Shown here one piece after another: positions 1-8,977 of a DNA stretch of 64,000 nucleotides (positions within the stretch are counted from its first letter, which is position 1; every line of letters starts with the position of its first letter). The position numbers and the translations under genes are program-made. The stretch spans positions 1 through 64,000 of the forward strand of contig JRUP01000010.1 in assembly GCA_000773965.1 (NCBI GenBank), read 5' to 3'. The notes under the pieces are model-generated. The model made no database searches. It was given only the letters and a program-made list of their open reading frames with translations, and had not been told where the DNA came from. This stretch comes from Enterobacter cancerogenus. Its GTDB lineage: Bacteria; Pseudomonadota; Gammaproteobacteria; Enterobacterales; Enterobacteriaceae.

Positions 1-346
1 CCGCCGCCACAACCATGGTTAAAAGCGCAGCGCCATATCGTATGCCTGGCGTCATCTGCAGCGGGTGCCGCACCAGCAGGGAAATGAGTGTCACCACATC
101 AATCAATATTTGAGTGAACGCGAGTAGTAGCACTGTGCCAAAGGCCCAGCTGAACAGGATGGTGACTGCACGTGGCATTTCAGGTGAGAAGATACCACCC
201 GGCGTAAACCTGCTGATCAGCAGGTACTGCGAAGCCAATAGAACCACTAAGGATAGGATGATTTTTAACACGAGTGGCATGGCTAATGGAAAAACGAAAC
301 GTGCGATTACATACCAACTTGGTATGCTGAAAATCAGGTGAAACAT
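1..346 (-). CDS. N-terminal part of a membrane protein, probably a metallophosphoesterase (truncated by window edge)
   Basis: The frame opens with ATG at 346-344, behind GGGAAGAGAG on the minus strand, and runs off the left edge after about 115 residues. The visible part is hydrophobic. It begins MFHLIFSIPSWYVIARF, has a membrane segment near residues 19-42, a polar stretch with FTPGGIFSPEMPR, a second segment near 65-90 and the start of a third. This layout resembles the membrane-anchored N-terminus of YkuE/YkoQ-like metallophosphoesterases. That match rests on remembered similarity, and the catalytic domain would lie outside the window. The start, the membrane segments and the strand are seen directly. 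The function is inference. Confidence 0.5.
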   Translation of the reverse strand, partial: MFHLIFSIPSWYVIARFVFPLAMPLVLKIILSLVVLLASQYLLISRFTPGGIFSPEMPRAVTILFSWAFGTVLLLAFTQILIDVVTLISLLVRHPLQMTPGIRYGAALLTMVVAA

Positions 347-625
347 CACTCTCTTCCCTGGTAGATTAGCGCTGAATCCGCGCAAAATTAAATTATGATG
401 ATGACGTTATGACTGTTTATAGCCCGAGTTAAGTGGATAGAAAAGGTTTGTTTGGCCGCTGTTATCGTTCGGCTTTGATTCATGCAGCTTGTTATTTTGA
501 GAACTAATGATGCTAAATAGCGCTTGGCTTATCTGATGATAAATAGTGCTTCACGAAATCTTTTAAAAACTCATTGGACTAAAATCGCACTTCTCCCTAT
601 TTCTTCCTGAATATTATCTCTGATA

Positions 626-994
626 TTGTCTTCTTCCAAAGCTTGTATAGTCCGCGTGGACGATTCGAACGGATGGCATCCAGAGGTAAAATTGGAAATA
701 ACGTACAGCATCGATTTTCAGTATAAGCGACGTGGTGAAGAAACCCCGACTCCGGCAGAAAGTGTCATTCAGACATCTGGGGAAGAAACACCGGTGATGT
801 TTATTCCTTCAGTAGGTGATTACGTTGAAATTGGTGGAAATCCAGAAGAGAACGAGGAGCTTAGTTCTTTCCGGGGAGTTGTGATCTCACGCTTTTTCCG
901 TTATGACCGACAGTCAGAATATGAAGTGTTCTGTCACGTCAATATTTTAGTGGAAGAGTCATTCCAGAATTTTGGTCATCTCGTTCAGGACTAG
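626..994 (+). CDS. Hypothetical protein, 122 aa
   Basis: The open frame follows a stop at 608-610 and most likely starts at TTG 626, with no strong Shine-Dalgarno sequence. The product is acidic and soluble, with no signal peptide or membrane segment. The element GEETP occurs twice (near residues 37 and 52), and the second half (VGDYVEIGGNPEENEELSSFRGVVISRFFRY) looks like a beta-rich fold. I do not recognise the family. It stands alone between two minus-strand genes, and the start could be wrong by several codons. Confidence 0.5.
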   Translation: MSSSKACIVRVDDSNGWHPEVKLEITYSIDFQYKRRGEETPTPAESVIQTSGEETPVMFIPSVGDYVEIGGNPEENEELSSFRGVVISRFFRYDRQSEYEVFCHVNILVEESFQNFGHLVQD

Positions 995-1143
995 TTAACC
1001 ACTAATATCCAGGCAGTAGAATACACCCGGATAGTGAATCCGGATGTCATCCATTGTCACAATTCGTCCAAAATTCTGCGTTGAAGCCCTACAAAGCAGA
1101 TGAAAACACTTCCCCTCACGCTATTTAAAAGTTGGAACTCTCC

Positions 1144-2415
1144 TCACGGATACAATCCACGCTCCTTCCTTGCCGTCAAAATGCGCTCACAAGCCACGGC
1201 ATAAGCCGCAGTTCGCAAACTCACTGCCAGCTGTTCCGATTTTTGCCAGATCGCGAGCAGCGCCTGTTCCATGATTTTGTCTAGCCGGGCGTTAATTTCA
1301 TCTTCGCTCCAGAAGAAGCTGGAAAAATCCTGCACCCACTCGAAGTAGCTGACGGTGACGCCACCGGCGTTGCAAATCACATCGGGCACCACCGTGATGT
1401 TGCGCTGGGTCAGGATGTCGTCCGCTTCGGGCAATGTCGGGCCGTTGGCACCTTCCAGCACCATACGACACACGAGCTTTCGCGCGCTCTCTGCGGTAAT
1501 TTGCCCTTCCAGCGCGGCGGGGATCAGGATATCGCAACTCTGTTCCCAAAAGGCCTCGTGGCTGATCGTCGTTGCGCCATGAAACCCGGCGATGCTGCCG
1601 TGCTGCTGTTGCCAGCGAATCAGCGCCGCCACATCAATGCCGGCTGAATGATGGAGCGTGGCGCTGTGATCCTGCACCGTGACGACCCTGGCACCAGACT
1701 GCGAAAACAGTTCGGCGGCCACGCTGCCGACATTGCCGAAGCCCTGCACCGCCACGCGTGCGTTCTCCAGTTCCAGGCCGATCCGCTGCGCGGTAACTTT
1801 TCCGGTGACAAACACACCGCGCCCCGTTGCCTTCACGCGGCCCAGTGAACCACCGAGATGAATCGGTTTGCCGGTCACCACACCGGTACTGGTCATGCCG
1901 ACATTCATCGACCAGGTATCCATCATCCATGCCATCACCTGCGGATTGGTGCCTACGTCCGGTGCCGGAATATCCTGCTGCGGTCCAATGATGCTGCCAA
2001 TCTCGCTGGTATAGCGGCGCGTCAGTCGCTCCAGTTCCTTTTTGGATAGCTCTCGCGGATCGACGCGGATACCGCCTTTCGCGCCACCAAACGGCAGATT
2101 GATCGCCGCACATTTCACCGTCATCCAGGCTGACAGCGCCATCACTTTATCCAGCGTCACGTCCGGGTGAAAACGCACGCCGCCTTTACCCGGCCCGCGT
2201 GAAAGATTGTGCTGCACGCGGTAGCCTTCGAAATGCCTGACGCTGCCATCATCCATCTCCAGCGGGATATCGACGATCAGTGCACGCTTAGGATGGCGCA
2301 GCGTATCCGCCCAGCGTGAAAGTTCGCCCAGATAGGGAAGGACGCGATCGACCTGCGCCAGATGGGTCGCCCAGGGAGAGTGTTTATCTTCTGATACATA
2401 GGAAAGCGCTGTCAT
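1144..2415 (-). CDS. Glu/Leu/Phe/Val dehydrogenase family protein, probable NAD(P)-glutamate dehydrogenase
   Basis: The enzyme should interconvert glutamate with 2-oxoglutarate and ammonia in the cytoplasm. The 423-residue length fits the RocG/GudB-like hexameric family. The substrate domain carries [13 protein letters not shown] and LPFGGAKGG (catalytic Lys), followed by [11 protein letters not shown] with the catalytic Asp. The nucleotide domain has the Rossmann turn [11 protein letters not shown], and the C-terminal part has [13 protein letters not shown]. Two adjacent ATGs lie at 2418 and 2415. AAAGGTG sits five bases before the second, so I chose 2415. It is the last gene of the minus-strand catabolic array but is separated from tetR by a terminator hairpin, so it may have its own promoter. 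It could regenerate the glutamate needed by the neighbouring aminotransferase, or it may act on another amino acid. Confidence 0.9.
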   Translation of the reverse strand: MTALSYVSEDKHSPWATHLAQVDRVLPYLGELSRWADTLRHPKRALIVDIPLEMDDGSVRHFEGYRVQHNLSRGPGKGGVRFHPDVTLDKVMALSAWMTVKCAAINLPFGGAKGGIRVDPRELSKKELERLTRRYTSEIGSIIGPQQDIPAPDVGTNPQVMAWMMDTWSMNVGMTSTGVVTGKPIHLGGSLGRVKATGRGVFVTGKVTAQRIGLELENARVAVQGFGNVGSVAAELFSQSGARVVTVQDHSATLHHSAGIDVAALIRWQQQHGSIAGFHGATTISHEAFWEQSCDILIPAALEGQITAESARKLVCRMVLEGANGPTLPEADDILTQRNITVVPDVICNAGGVTVSYFEWVQDFSSFFWSEDEINARLDKIMEQALLAIWQKSEQLAVSLRTAAYAVACERILTARKERGLYP

Positions 2416-2506
2416 CATTTCACCTTTTTGCACCGCGCAGGCGCTGCCACCTCAATTCAGGATGCAGGAAGCCCTCACAGTGGCTGTGATCATCAAAAGA
2501 AGAGGG

Positions 2507-2528
2507 AAAAGGCCGCTGAGTGGCGGCC
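2507..2528 (-). terminator. Rho-independent terminator after the tetR gene
   Basis: On the minus strand GGCCGC (2528-2523) pairs with GCGGCC (2516-2511) around a 6-base loop and is followed by TTTT. It lies 7 bases past the TetR stop, so the upstream operon probably ends or is attenuated here before the dehydrogenase gene. Confidence 0.7.
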
Positions 2529-2535
2529 CCAATAT

Positions 2536-3156
2536 TTACTTAGTGCGGCAAGCTTCCACGCTGAATTCATTGGCGGTGGCGAAACCACGCAGGCCGCCAA
2601 TGAGCACCGACATCAACTGCGTACCCACCTGTTTTTCCGTCAGGCCAACGGTATCCAGCAGGTCAAAGATTTCACGGGGATCGAACAGGATGTTCCACAG
2701 GAAAATCGCTTTATCACCAATGTCCGGCAGATCCATTTCACCCATCGCTTCGCGTAACGCCGGACGCAGCGCATCCGCCTGTACTTTCAGGTAGTCCGCG
2801 CCTTCCCATAAACGTTCCAGGTAGCCACGGCGGTTACGCATCGGCACCATTGCGGCGCCGTTCTCACGCACCAGTTTGATCCAGTGCCGGCTGATGTTCT
2901 CCAGTTTCTGCAGGCCCGCGCAGCTCTGGCTCAGACTGAAATCGAGCAAAAGCTGGCCCACTTCCTGGCGATAGGCGTTCAGCACCTCTTCTACCGACGT
3001 AAACTGGCGATAGGCCGTAGCAACGGATACGCCGGCTTCGGCGGCAATCTCCGCCAGGCTTATCGGGTTTTCTGCATGCTCAAACAAGCGGGCTCCCGCC
3101 TGAATCAGGTTTTTGCGGTTTCTTTCGGTATCACTGCGCATCGGTCTTCCCGCCAT
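2536..3156 (-). CDS. TetR/AcrR family transcriptional regulator
   Basis: The 206-residue protein has an N-terminal TetR helix-turn-helix at about residues 13-60, with the recognition part ISLAEIAAEAGVSVATAYRQF. The C-terminal all-helical ligand domain is diverged, as usual. It lies 28 bases after the aminotransferase gene on the same strand, so it is probably co-transcribed with the hydantoinase-type cluster and is its likely local repressor. The natural target would be the region above 11014. The inducer is unknown. A start at the internal Met six codons later is possible because the Shine-Dalgarno sequence for the first ATG is distant. Confidence 0.88.
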   Translation of the reverse strand: MAGRPMRSDTERNRKNLIQAGARLFEHAENPISLAEIAAEAGVSVATAYRQFTSVEEVLNAYRQEVGQLLLDFSLSQSCAGLQKLENISRHWIKLVRENGAAMVPMRNRRGYLERLWEGADYLKVQADALRPALREAMGEMDLPDIGDKAIFLWNILFDPREIFDLLDTVGLTEKQVGTQLMSVLIGGLRGFATANEFSVEACRTK

Positions 3157-3184
3157 GGTGGGTTTTATTCCTGTGTTTTACGTC

Positions 3185-4336
3185 TCAGTTCAAACCAGCC
3201 AGAGCACGCTTAAGGCGGCGTACGCCTTCGACAATCGCCTCATTGCTGGCCGCGTAGGACAAGCGCAGGTGGCGCTCACCTGCTGCACCAAACTCACTGC
3301 CTGGACGGACGGCAATGCCTTGTTCACGCAGCAGCGCGACCATTTCGATTGCCGGGATCGGCAATGAATAAGAAGGGAAGCAGTAAAATGCACCCTCAGG
3401 TTCATTGAGCGACAGCTCCGGGATGGCGTACAGACCTTCCATCATTAACTGGCGACGTTCACGGTAGACATCATACATACGTTTGACGTCGTTTTTACAC
3501 TGCGTGAGTGCCACCAGTGCTGCACGCTGCACTGCACTGTTCACCGATCCGTTGACGCTATTGTGGACGCGCGCGGCGGCAGCGATCATCTCAGCGGGTC
3601 CCGCCAGATAGCCCACGCGCCAGCCGGTCATGGCGTAGCTTTTTGAGAAGGTCTGGCAGTACAGCGTGCGGCCAGCGAAGGCGGGCACCTGCAATACTGA
3701 AGTGAAAGGGCGATCGGTGAACACCAGATCGCTGTAAGCTTCATCCGCAATCACCAGATTGTTGTGTTTGTTAACCAGCTTACCCAGCGTTTCAATTTCT
3801 TCGCGGCTGTGCACGATGCCGGTGGGATTGCCTGGGTTACAGAACACAAACAGTTTGGCGCCCTCCAGCGCTTTATCCAGACGATCCAAATCCCAGTGCA
3901 AATCGCTGCGGCACGGCATAGGAATGCAGATACCACCCGCCATATTGACCAGGTCGGCATACAGCGAATAAGTCGGATCCGGGATGACGACGCGATCGCC
4001 CGGATTGACGATAGAGAGGATCGCGGCAGCCAGGCCGGAGGTACCGCCGTGAGTCACCAGCACTTCACCGTTTTTAACCGACATGCCGCTCCGCGCAGAG
4101 ACGTCGTCGGCCAGCGCCTGGCACAATGTTTTATCGCCCAGCAGAGGGGCGTAATGGGTATAGCCCTGTTGCAGTGCTTCAACCGCCGCCTGGACAATAC
4201 GCGGTGGGGTATCAAAATCGGGTTCGCCCATCGCCAGCGAGACCATGTCACTGCTGGAGGCAGGCTGCTGTACGCGCAGTGACGTGCGTTCGACACGCAG
4301 TACCGCTTCGGATGCTTTAAACAGTTTGGCAGACAT
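3185..4336 (-). CDS. Pyridoxal-phosphate aminotransferase, class I/II fold
   Basis: This is a fold-type I aminotransferase of 383 residues. It has the N-terminal signature SLAMGEPDFDTPPRIV, PLP-binding residues in NPGNPTG and DEAYSDLVF, the Schiff-base lysine in TFSKSYAMTGWRVG, and a C-terminal arginine region RPGSEFGAAGERHLRLSY that would bind a carboxylate. The longest open frame begins 41 codons earlier, but that part overlaps the SDR gene. ATG 4336 follows AGGAAGG, so it is the better start. It lies 19 bases after the SDR gene. In context it would move an amino group between an oxo-acid or semialdehyde and glutamate/2-oxoglutarate. Aspartate- or alanine-type specificity cannot be excluded. 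Confidence 0.9.
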   Translation of the reverse strand: MSAKLFKASEAVLRVERTSLRVQQPASSSDMVSLAMGEPDFDTPPRIVQAAVEALQQGYTHYAPLLGDKTLCQALADDVSARSGMSVKNGEVLVTHGGTSGLAAAILSIVNPGDRVVIPDPTYSLYADLVNMAGGICIPMPCRSDLHWDLDRLDKALEGAKLFVFCNPGNPTGIVHSREEIETLGKLVNKHNNLVIADEAYSDLVFTDRPFTSVLQVPAFAGRTLYCQTFSKSYAMTGWRVGYLAGPAEMIAAAARVHNSVNGSVNSAVQRAALVALTQCKNDVKRMYDVYRERRQLMMEGLYAIPELSLNEPEGAFYCFPSYSLPIPAIEMVALLREQGIAVRPGSEFGAAGERHLRLSYAASNEAIVEGVRRLKRALAGLN

Positions 4337-4355
4337 TATTGACCTTCCTGGGGGA

Positions 4356-5165
4356 TCAGTTGTGGTTGAAACGCTCGGCTTTGCACTCTGCGGGCGCATT
4401 TTTCCAGCGGCTGATCTCCAGATCGCCGGAAACGTCACGCAGGAAGGTCGGCGCGACAATCAGTTCTTCGATCACCGTGCGCATCGGCAGGCTGGCGCAT
4501 AGCAGGATGGCGTCGGCGACATCCTCAGGCTGCACCATATGGTCACGAATGCTTTGCAGCGGCGGGTTGGCGCGGTTATCCATAATCGGCGTGTTCGTTT
4601 CCCCTGGCAGAATGCAGGTCGAGCGGATGCCGTCATTGCGGAAGGTGTTGTGCAGATAAGTCATGAAATTGCGCACCGCGGCTTTCGCGGCACCATAGGC
4701 TGCGCCACCCAGCAGATTTGGACGCAGCGCCGCCAGAGATGACACGGTGATGATGGTGCCGTTTTTACGTGCCAGCATGGAAGGCAGCAGCGCCTGCGTC
4801 AGCAGGAACACGGCTTTCATGTTGACGTCCTGCACCTGATCCCACTCTTCTTCCTCGATCCAGCGCGCGTTCAGGGTTTTGCTGGCGCTGCCGGCATTGT
4901 TGACCAGAATATCCACCTCGCCCAATTTACTCAGCGTCCAGGCAACCAGCGCATTCACCTCAGTCTTGCTGGCGATATCAGCGGCATAAGCCCAGGCTTC
5001 ACCCCCTTGCTCACGCAGTTCCGCCACGACTTCATCCAGCACCGCTTTACGACGACCCACCAGCACCACGCGCGCGCCGCGCTGCACAAAACCTGCGGCA
5101 GCCGCTTTACCAATGCCGCTGCCGGCGCCGGTAATGATCACTACTTTTCCCGTTAACTGTTCCAT
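4356..5165 (-). CDS. SDR family NAD(P)-dependent oxidoreductase
   Basis: A classical short-chain dehydrogenase of 269 residues. The cofactor motif TGAGSGIGKA is at residues 12-21, followed by NNAGSA, an active-site serine in TVSSLAAL, and the YxxxK pair in AAYGAAKAAVRN. The start is two bases after the HyuB stop, so the two genes are tightly coupled. The last ~40 residues (from EELIVAPTFLRDV) resemble NADP-dependent SDRs acting on small hydroxy or oxo acids. The substrate is unknown. In the cluster it would oxidise or reduce the product of the HyuAB step, or the oxo compound made by the aminotransferase. Confidence 0.9.
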   Translation of the reverse strand: MEQLTGKVVIITGAGSGIGKAAAAGFVQRGARVVLVGRRKAVLDEVVAELREQGGEAWAYAADIASKTEVNALVAWTLSKLGEVDILVNNAGSASKTLNARWIEEEEWDQVQDVNMKAVFLLTQALLPSMLARKNGTIITVSSLAALRPNLLGGAAYGAAKAAVRNFMTYLHNTFRNDGIRSTCILPGETNTPIMDNRANPPLQSIRDHMVQPEDVADAILLCASLPMRTVIEELIVAPTFLRDVSGDLEISRWKNAPAECKAERFNHN

Positions 5166-5167
5166 GC

Positions 5168-6850
5168 TTAGCTCCTGTTCAGTGCTGCGACGTCCACGCC
5201 GTAATCACGCAGCGCTCCCGCCTCGGTGATGTAGCCTTCCTGTAAATCCCACAAAATAGCTTGGGGGTCACGTTCAGCGACCGGCATCTTGCCGCCGCCG
5301 CCTGGCATCTGGATGGTGACTTCATCGCCCGGCAGGACATCATGACGGCCAACCGGTTTGGCGAGGGATTCACCGTTGATGGCGATAAAATTAGGTGCCC
5401 CTGCCGATCCGCCCAGCACGCCCTCTGCCGCGTGTTTCTGGCGCGAATAGAACATGCTGTGCGAGAGCGGATATTGGCTGGTATTGCGAATCACCATGCG
5501 CTGTGCCACGCCGCCGCGATAACGTCCCGCACCGCCGGAATCCGGCACGATGGCTTTTTCGAGGAACAGCAGCGGCGTGGCGGATTCAATCAGTTCGACC
5601 GGGGTGGAAGACATATTGCCCGGGAAGCCAGTGACAATCCCGTCCGCTGCCGGTCGTGCGCCGGTGCCGCCGTTAACACACAGACTCTCGACAAAGCGGC
5701 GACCGTCATCGAACTGGCCTGCAAACACGTCACAGGTCACTGGCGCACTGCCCGAGTGGCCCATTACGCGATCTGGCATGATCTCTGACAGCGCGGTGAA
5801 GATCGCGGCGTGCGCCATATGACCAACGCGGTTGCGCATTTCAACCGCACAAGGCGGGCGCGCGTTGGCAATCGATCCTTCCGGTGCAGTCACGGTAATG
5901 GATTTAAAGCAGCCCTCATTATTAGGCAGATGCGGTTCCAGCAGGCACTTAAGCGGATAGACGCTGTAGGCGTAAGTGAAGGACATCGGGCAGTTGCTGC
6001 CAAACATCGATTCGGCCGAAGAACCGGCGTAATCGATGGTGATATTGCTGCCCTCGACAATCACCGCCACATTAAGGTGAATATCGCCTTCATAGTCGCC
6101 AATATCGACCGCCGCTTCGTAACGACCATCCGGCACCGCTTCGATGGCTTTGCGCATCGCGGATTCGGTCAGCGAATGGATTTTCTCTGCCAGCGGGGTG
6201 ACGGATTCCAGTTTCAGGTCATCCATCAGGCCCAGCAAACCGTTAGCACCAATCTGGTTAGCGGCCAGCATTGCGTGCAGATCGCCTTCCACCTGGTCCG
6301 GTGCGCGAACGTTGGCGAGGAACAGATCCAGCAGTTGCTGATTGACCTGACCTTCCATCATCAGCTTGCTCGGTGGAATGAGGAACCCTTCCTCATACAT
6401 GTCGCGCGAGGACCCCATATTCAGCGAGCCGCCGATATCCGACATATGTGCCGCTGCGCCGGTAAAGGCCACCAGTTTGCCGTCGCGGAACACCGGCGTG
6501 ACCACCGTTACGTCGTTGAGATGACCGGTGCCGAGCCAGGGATCGTTAGTGATCAGGCTGTCACCCGGTTTCAGGGTGTCAGCCGGGAATTTCGCCAGCA
6601 AATGGCGCACGGTGGCGGGCAGGGTGCCGATAAACACTGGTACGCTGGCTTTCGGCTGTGCCAGGGAACTGCCGCTGGCATCCATCAGCAGGCAGGAGTA
6701 ATCGCCCACTTCCCGGATAATGCTGGAGAACGCCATGTTGACCAGCGTGGCGGCCGCTTCTTCAGAAATACTCACCAGGCGATCCCAGGTAATTCGCAGG
6801 CTGATGGGATCCTCGAGAAATCGTAGGTTATCAGGGGTGGTTGTCGCCAT
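5168..6850 (-). CDS. Hydantoinase B/oxoprolinase family protein (HyuB-type subunit)
   Basis: The 560-residue protein is full length for the HyuB family. Its conserved N-terminal region contains ITNDPWLGTGHLNDVTV and AHMSDIGG, and a central FGSNCPMSFTYAYSVYPLKC follows. The end has the glycine-rich block VTIQMPGGGGKMP. Family members form a complex with HyuA that opens cyclic amides with ATP (5-oxoproline, N-methylhydantoin, caprolactam) or carboxylates ketones. The HyuA stop and this start overlap as TGATG, which implies translational coupling and 1:1 synthesis. The specific substrate cannot be read from sequence. Confidence 0.92.
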   Translation of the reverse strand: MATTTPDNLRFLEDPISLRITWDRLVSISEEAAATLVNMAFSSIIREVGDYSCLLMDASGSSLAQPKASVPVFIGTLPATVRHLLAKFPADTLKPGDSLITNDPWLGTGHLNDVTVVTPVFRDGKLVAFTGAAAHMSDIGGSLNMGSSRDMYEEGFLIPPSKLMMEGQVNQQLLDLFLANVRAPDQVEGDLHAMLAANQIGANGLLGLMDDLKLESVTPLAEKIHSLTESAMRKAIEAVPDGRYEAAVDIGDYEGDIHLNVAVIVEGSNITIDYAGSSAESMFGSNCPMSFTYAYSVYPLKCLLEPHLPNNEGCFKSITVTAPEGSIANARPPCAVEMRNRVGHMAHAAIFTALSEIMPDRVMGHSGSAPVTCDVFAGQFDDGRRFVESLCVNGGTGARPAADGIVTGFPGNMSSTPVELIESATPLLFLEKAIVPDSGGAGRYRGGVAQRMVIRNTSQYPLSHSMFYSRQKHAAEGVLGGSAGAPNFIAINGESLAKPVGRHDVLPGDEVTIQMPGGGGKMPVAERDPQAILWDLQEGYITEAGALRDYGVDVAALNRS

Positions 6851-8937
6851 CAGTTCAGCTCCATCAAAATATTGCCTTGTTCATCCAGCTGCGCAGAAGC
6901 ACCCGGACCGACATAGATTGCACACTCTTTCTCCTGCAGCAGTGCCGGACCCTGCACTGCCACTCGCGTGACCAGCAAACTGCGCGGGATCACGCGGCAT
7001 GGGCGGTAGCCCTGTTCACGGCCGAGATAAACCTGCAGGCTTTTTTCACGCGCGTCCGGTTCGGGATGACGCAGCTGATCGCTAGTGTTGAGTGTCGGAG
7101 GCGTGGTTTGTACGCGCCCCCGCCAGTTCACCACTTCTACACCTTGCCCCGGCAACGTGCGGCCAAAGCGCGCCAGATGGGCGGCTTCGAAGGTATCGAT
7201 CAGCGCTTGTACATCGCCGTGGCTCAGGAAGGTGTCAGGCAACATCACGGTCAGTTCTGATCCCTGACCGACATAACGCACGCCGGCGAGCTTTTGCTGA
7301 ATGGCGGTGGCAGGATCGGCATTTGCCGCGGCCAGCGTGGTCATCGCTTCATCGAATCCCTCGGCGAAGATCGCATTGATGGCAGCGACGTCAATGCCGG
7401 GTTGCAGGCGGCAACGATCGGCACGCACAAAATCAGCACTTGGCGGCGCGGTTAACAAACCGAAAGCGGAATAGACACCCGCGCCGTTCGGGAAATAGAC
7501 CCGTTTGACACTGAGCTGTTTGGCCAGCGACCAGGCGTGACTCGGACCCGCGCCGCCAAATGCCAGCATGGTCATCTGTGACGGGCTGACATTTTTCTCA
7601 ACCGAGTGGGTGCGCAGCGCTTCGGACATTTTGCTGTTGGCGACTTCGTGGATGCCCCATGCGGCCTCTTCAATTGTTAACCCCAGCGGTGCCGCGATGC
7701 GTTGGATCGCGGTGCGGGCTGCCTCCACATCGAGTCGCATCCGGCCACCGAGGAAGGCATCGGGATCCAGCAGGCCCAGAACCAGGTTGGCGTCAGTGAC
7801 CGTTGGCAGCTCTCCGCCACGGCCATAGCAAGCCGGTCCCGGCCAGGCGCTGGCGCTCTCAGGACCAATCTCCAGCAGGCCAAGTGAATCGACGCGCGCG
7901 ATGCTGCCGCCGCCTGCGCCGATTTCAATCATGTCGACTACCGGCAACTTGACCGGCAAACCGCTGCCTTTTAGCAAACGGTCGGCGCGACCCACTTCAT
8001 AATCGGTGGTGATGGAAGGTTCGCCGTTACGCACTACGCAGGCTTTCGCGGTGGTGCCGCCCATATCAAAGGCCAGCACCTGATGTTCATCGTTCTTACG
8101 GGCAAACGCGGCAGTCGCCACAATCCCGCCTGCCGGGCCGGATTCGATGATGCGCGTGGGATAATCGGCCGCCACCTGCGGCGCCATCAAACCTCCGTTG
8201 GAGCCCATCACCAGCCAGTCACAGGCGAAACCGCCTTCGCGCAATTTTTGCTCAAGCCGCGCCATATAACGACGCGCCTTAGGTTGCACGAAGGCATTCA
8301 TCGCCGTTAGCACGCCGCGATCGTATTCACGGATCTCACGGGACACCTTATGAGAGACCGAGATCGATACGCCCGGCAGTTCACGGCTGAGAATCGCCTC
8401 GATCTGATTTTCATGATCGGGCCAGGCGTAAGCGTGCATGCACAAAACCGCCACCGCTTCATAACCTTGTGAGCGCAGTTCAGCCGCCAGTTGCACCACT
8501 TCTCGCTCATCAAGCGGGGTGACCACTTCACCGCGTGCTGTGACGCGCTCATTGACTTCATAAGCCTGCGAGCGTGTCAGCAGTGGTTTCGCCGGTGCAC
8601 CGTTCAGGTCATAGATGTCATAGCGATACTCACGTCCTAACACCAGCACATCGCGGAAGCCGCGTGTCACCACCAATGCGGTTTTGGCGCCGTGACGTTC
8701 CAGCAGTGAATTGATCGCCAGCGTGGTGCCGTGGGTAATGGTGTGAATGTCACTGGCGCTGAGTCCCGCCATCTCCACCAGTTGAGTCAGCCCGGTGTAA
8801 GCGCCCTCGGAAGGGTCTTCGGGCGTGGTCAGCGTTTTATGGCGAATCGCTTCGCCGGTGACGTCGTTTAACAGCACCAAATCGGTAAAGGTGCCACCAA
8901 TATCAAACCCTATCCGCCAGGGTGACGCGTTTTTCAT
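6850..8937 (-). CDS. Hydantoinase/oxoprolinase family protein (HyuA-type, ATP-binding subunit)
   Basis: The 695-residue ATP-binding partner of HyuB. The phosphate-1 motif FDIGGTFTDLVLL is at residues 10-22, TTIAINSLL-like HGTTLAINSLL follows, and the second ASKHA motif VLAFDMGGTTAKACVV lies near residue 290. The glycine-rich segment EIGAGGGSIARVD and MLAFGGAGPSHAWSLA are typical of the family. It phosphorylates the ring carbonyl for hydrolysis or carboxylation. It begins 40 bases after the transporter stop. HyuA/HyuB as separate genes in one operon is the usual arrangement for hydantoin, caprolactam or acetone-type enzymes; a eukaryotic-type 5-oxoprolinase would be fused. Confidence 0.93.
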   Translation of the reverse strand: MKNASPWRIGFDIGGTFTDLVLLNDVTGEAIRHKTLTTPEDPSEGAYTGLTQLVEMAGLSASDIHTITHGTTLAINSLLERHGAKTALVVTRGFRDVLVLGREYRYDIYDLNGAPAKPLLTRSQAYEVNERVTARGEVVTPLDEREVVQLAAELRSQGYEAVAVLCMHAYAWPDHENQIEAILSRELPGVSISVSHKVSREIREYDRGVLTAMNAFVQPKARRYMARLEQKLREGGFACDWLVMGSNGGLMAPQVAADYPTRIIESGPAGGIVATAAFARKNDEHQVLAFDMGGTTAKACVVRNGEPSITTDYEVGRADRLLKGSGLPVKLPVVDMIEIGAGGGSIARVDSLGLLEIGPESASAWPGPACYGRGGELPTVTDANLVLGLLDPDAFLGGRMRLDVEAARTAIQRIAAPLGLTIEEAAWGIHEVANSKMSEALRTHSVEKNVSPSQMTMLAFGGAGPSHAWSLAKQLSVKRVYFPNGAGVYSAFGLLTAPPSADFVRADRCRLQPGIDVAAINAIFAEGFDEAMTTLAAANADPATAIQQKLAGVRYVGQGSELTVMLPDTFLSHGDVQALIDTFEAAHLARFGRTLPGQGVEVVNWRGRVQTTPPTLNTSDQLRHPEPDAREKSLQVYLGREQGYRPCRVIPRSLLVTRVAVQGPALLQEKECAIYVGPGASAQLDEQGNILMELN

Positions 8938-8977
8938 AGTGACCTCGAAATCCTGAGTGAGTACTTGTATTCAGTGC

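Noticed and set aside
5810-6826. 338-codon plus-strand open frame
   Set aside because: It lies entirely antisense to the clearly coding hyuB gene. The composition is His/Arg/Gln-rich as expected for an antisense shadow.
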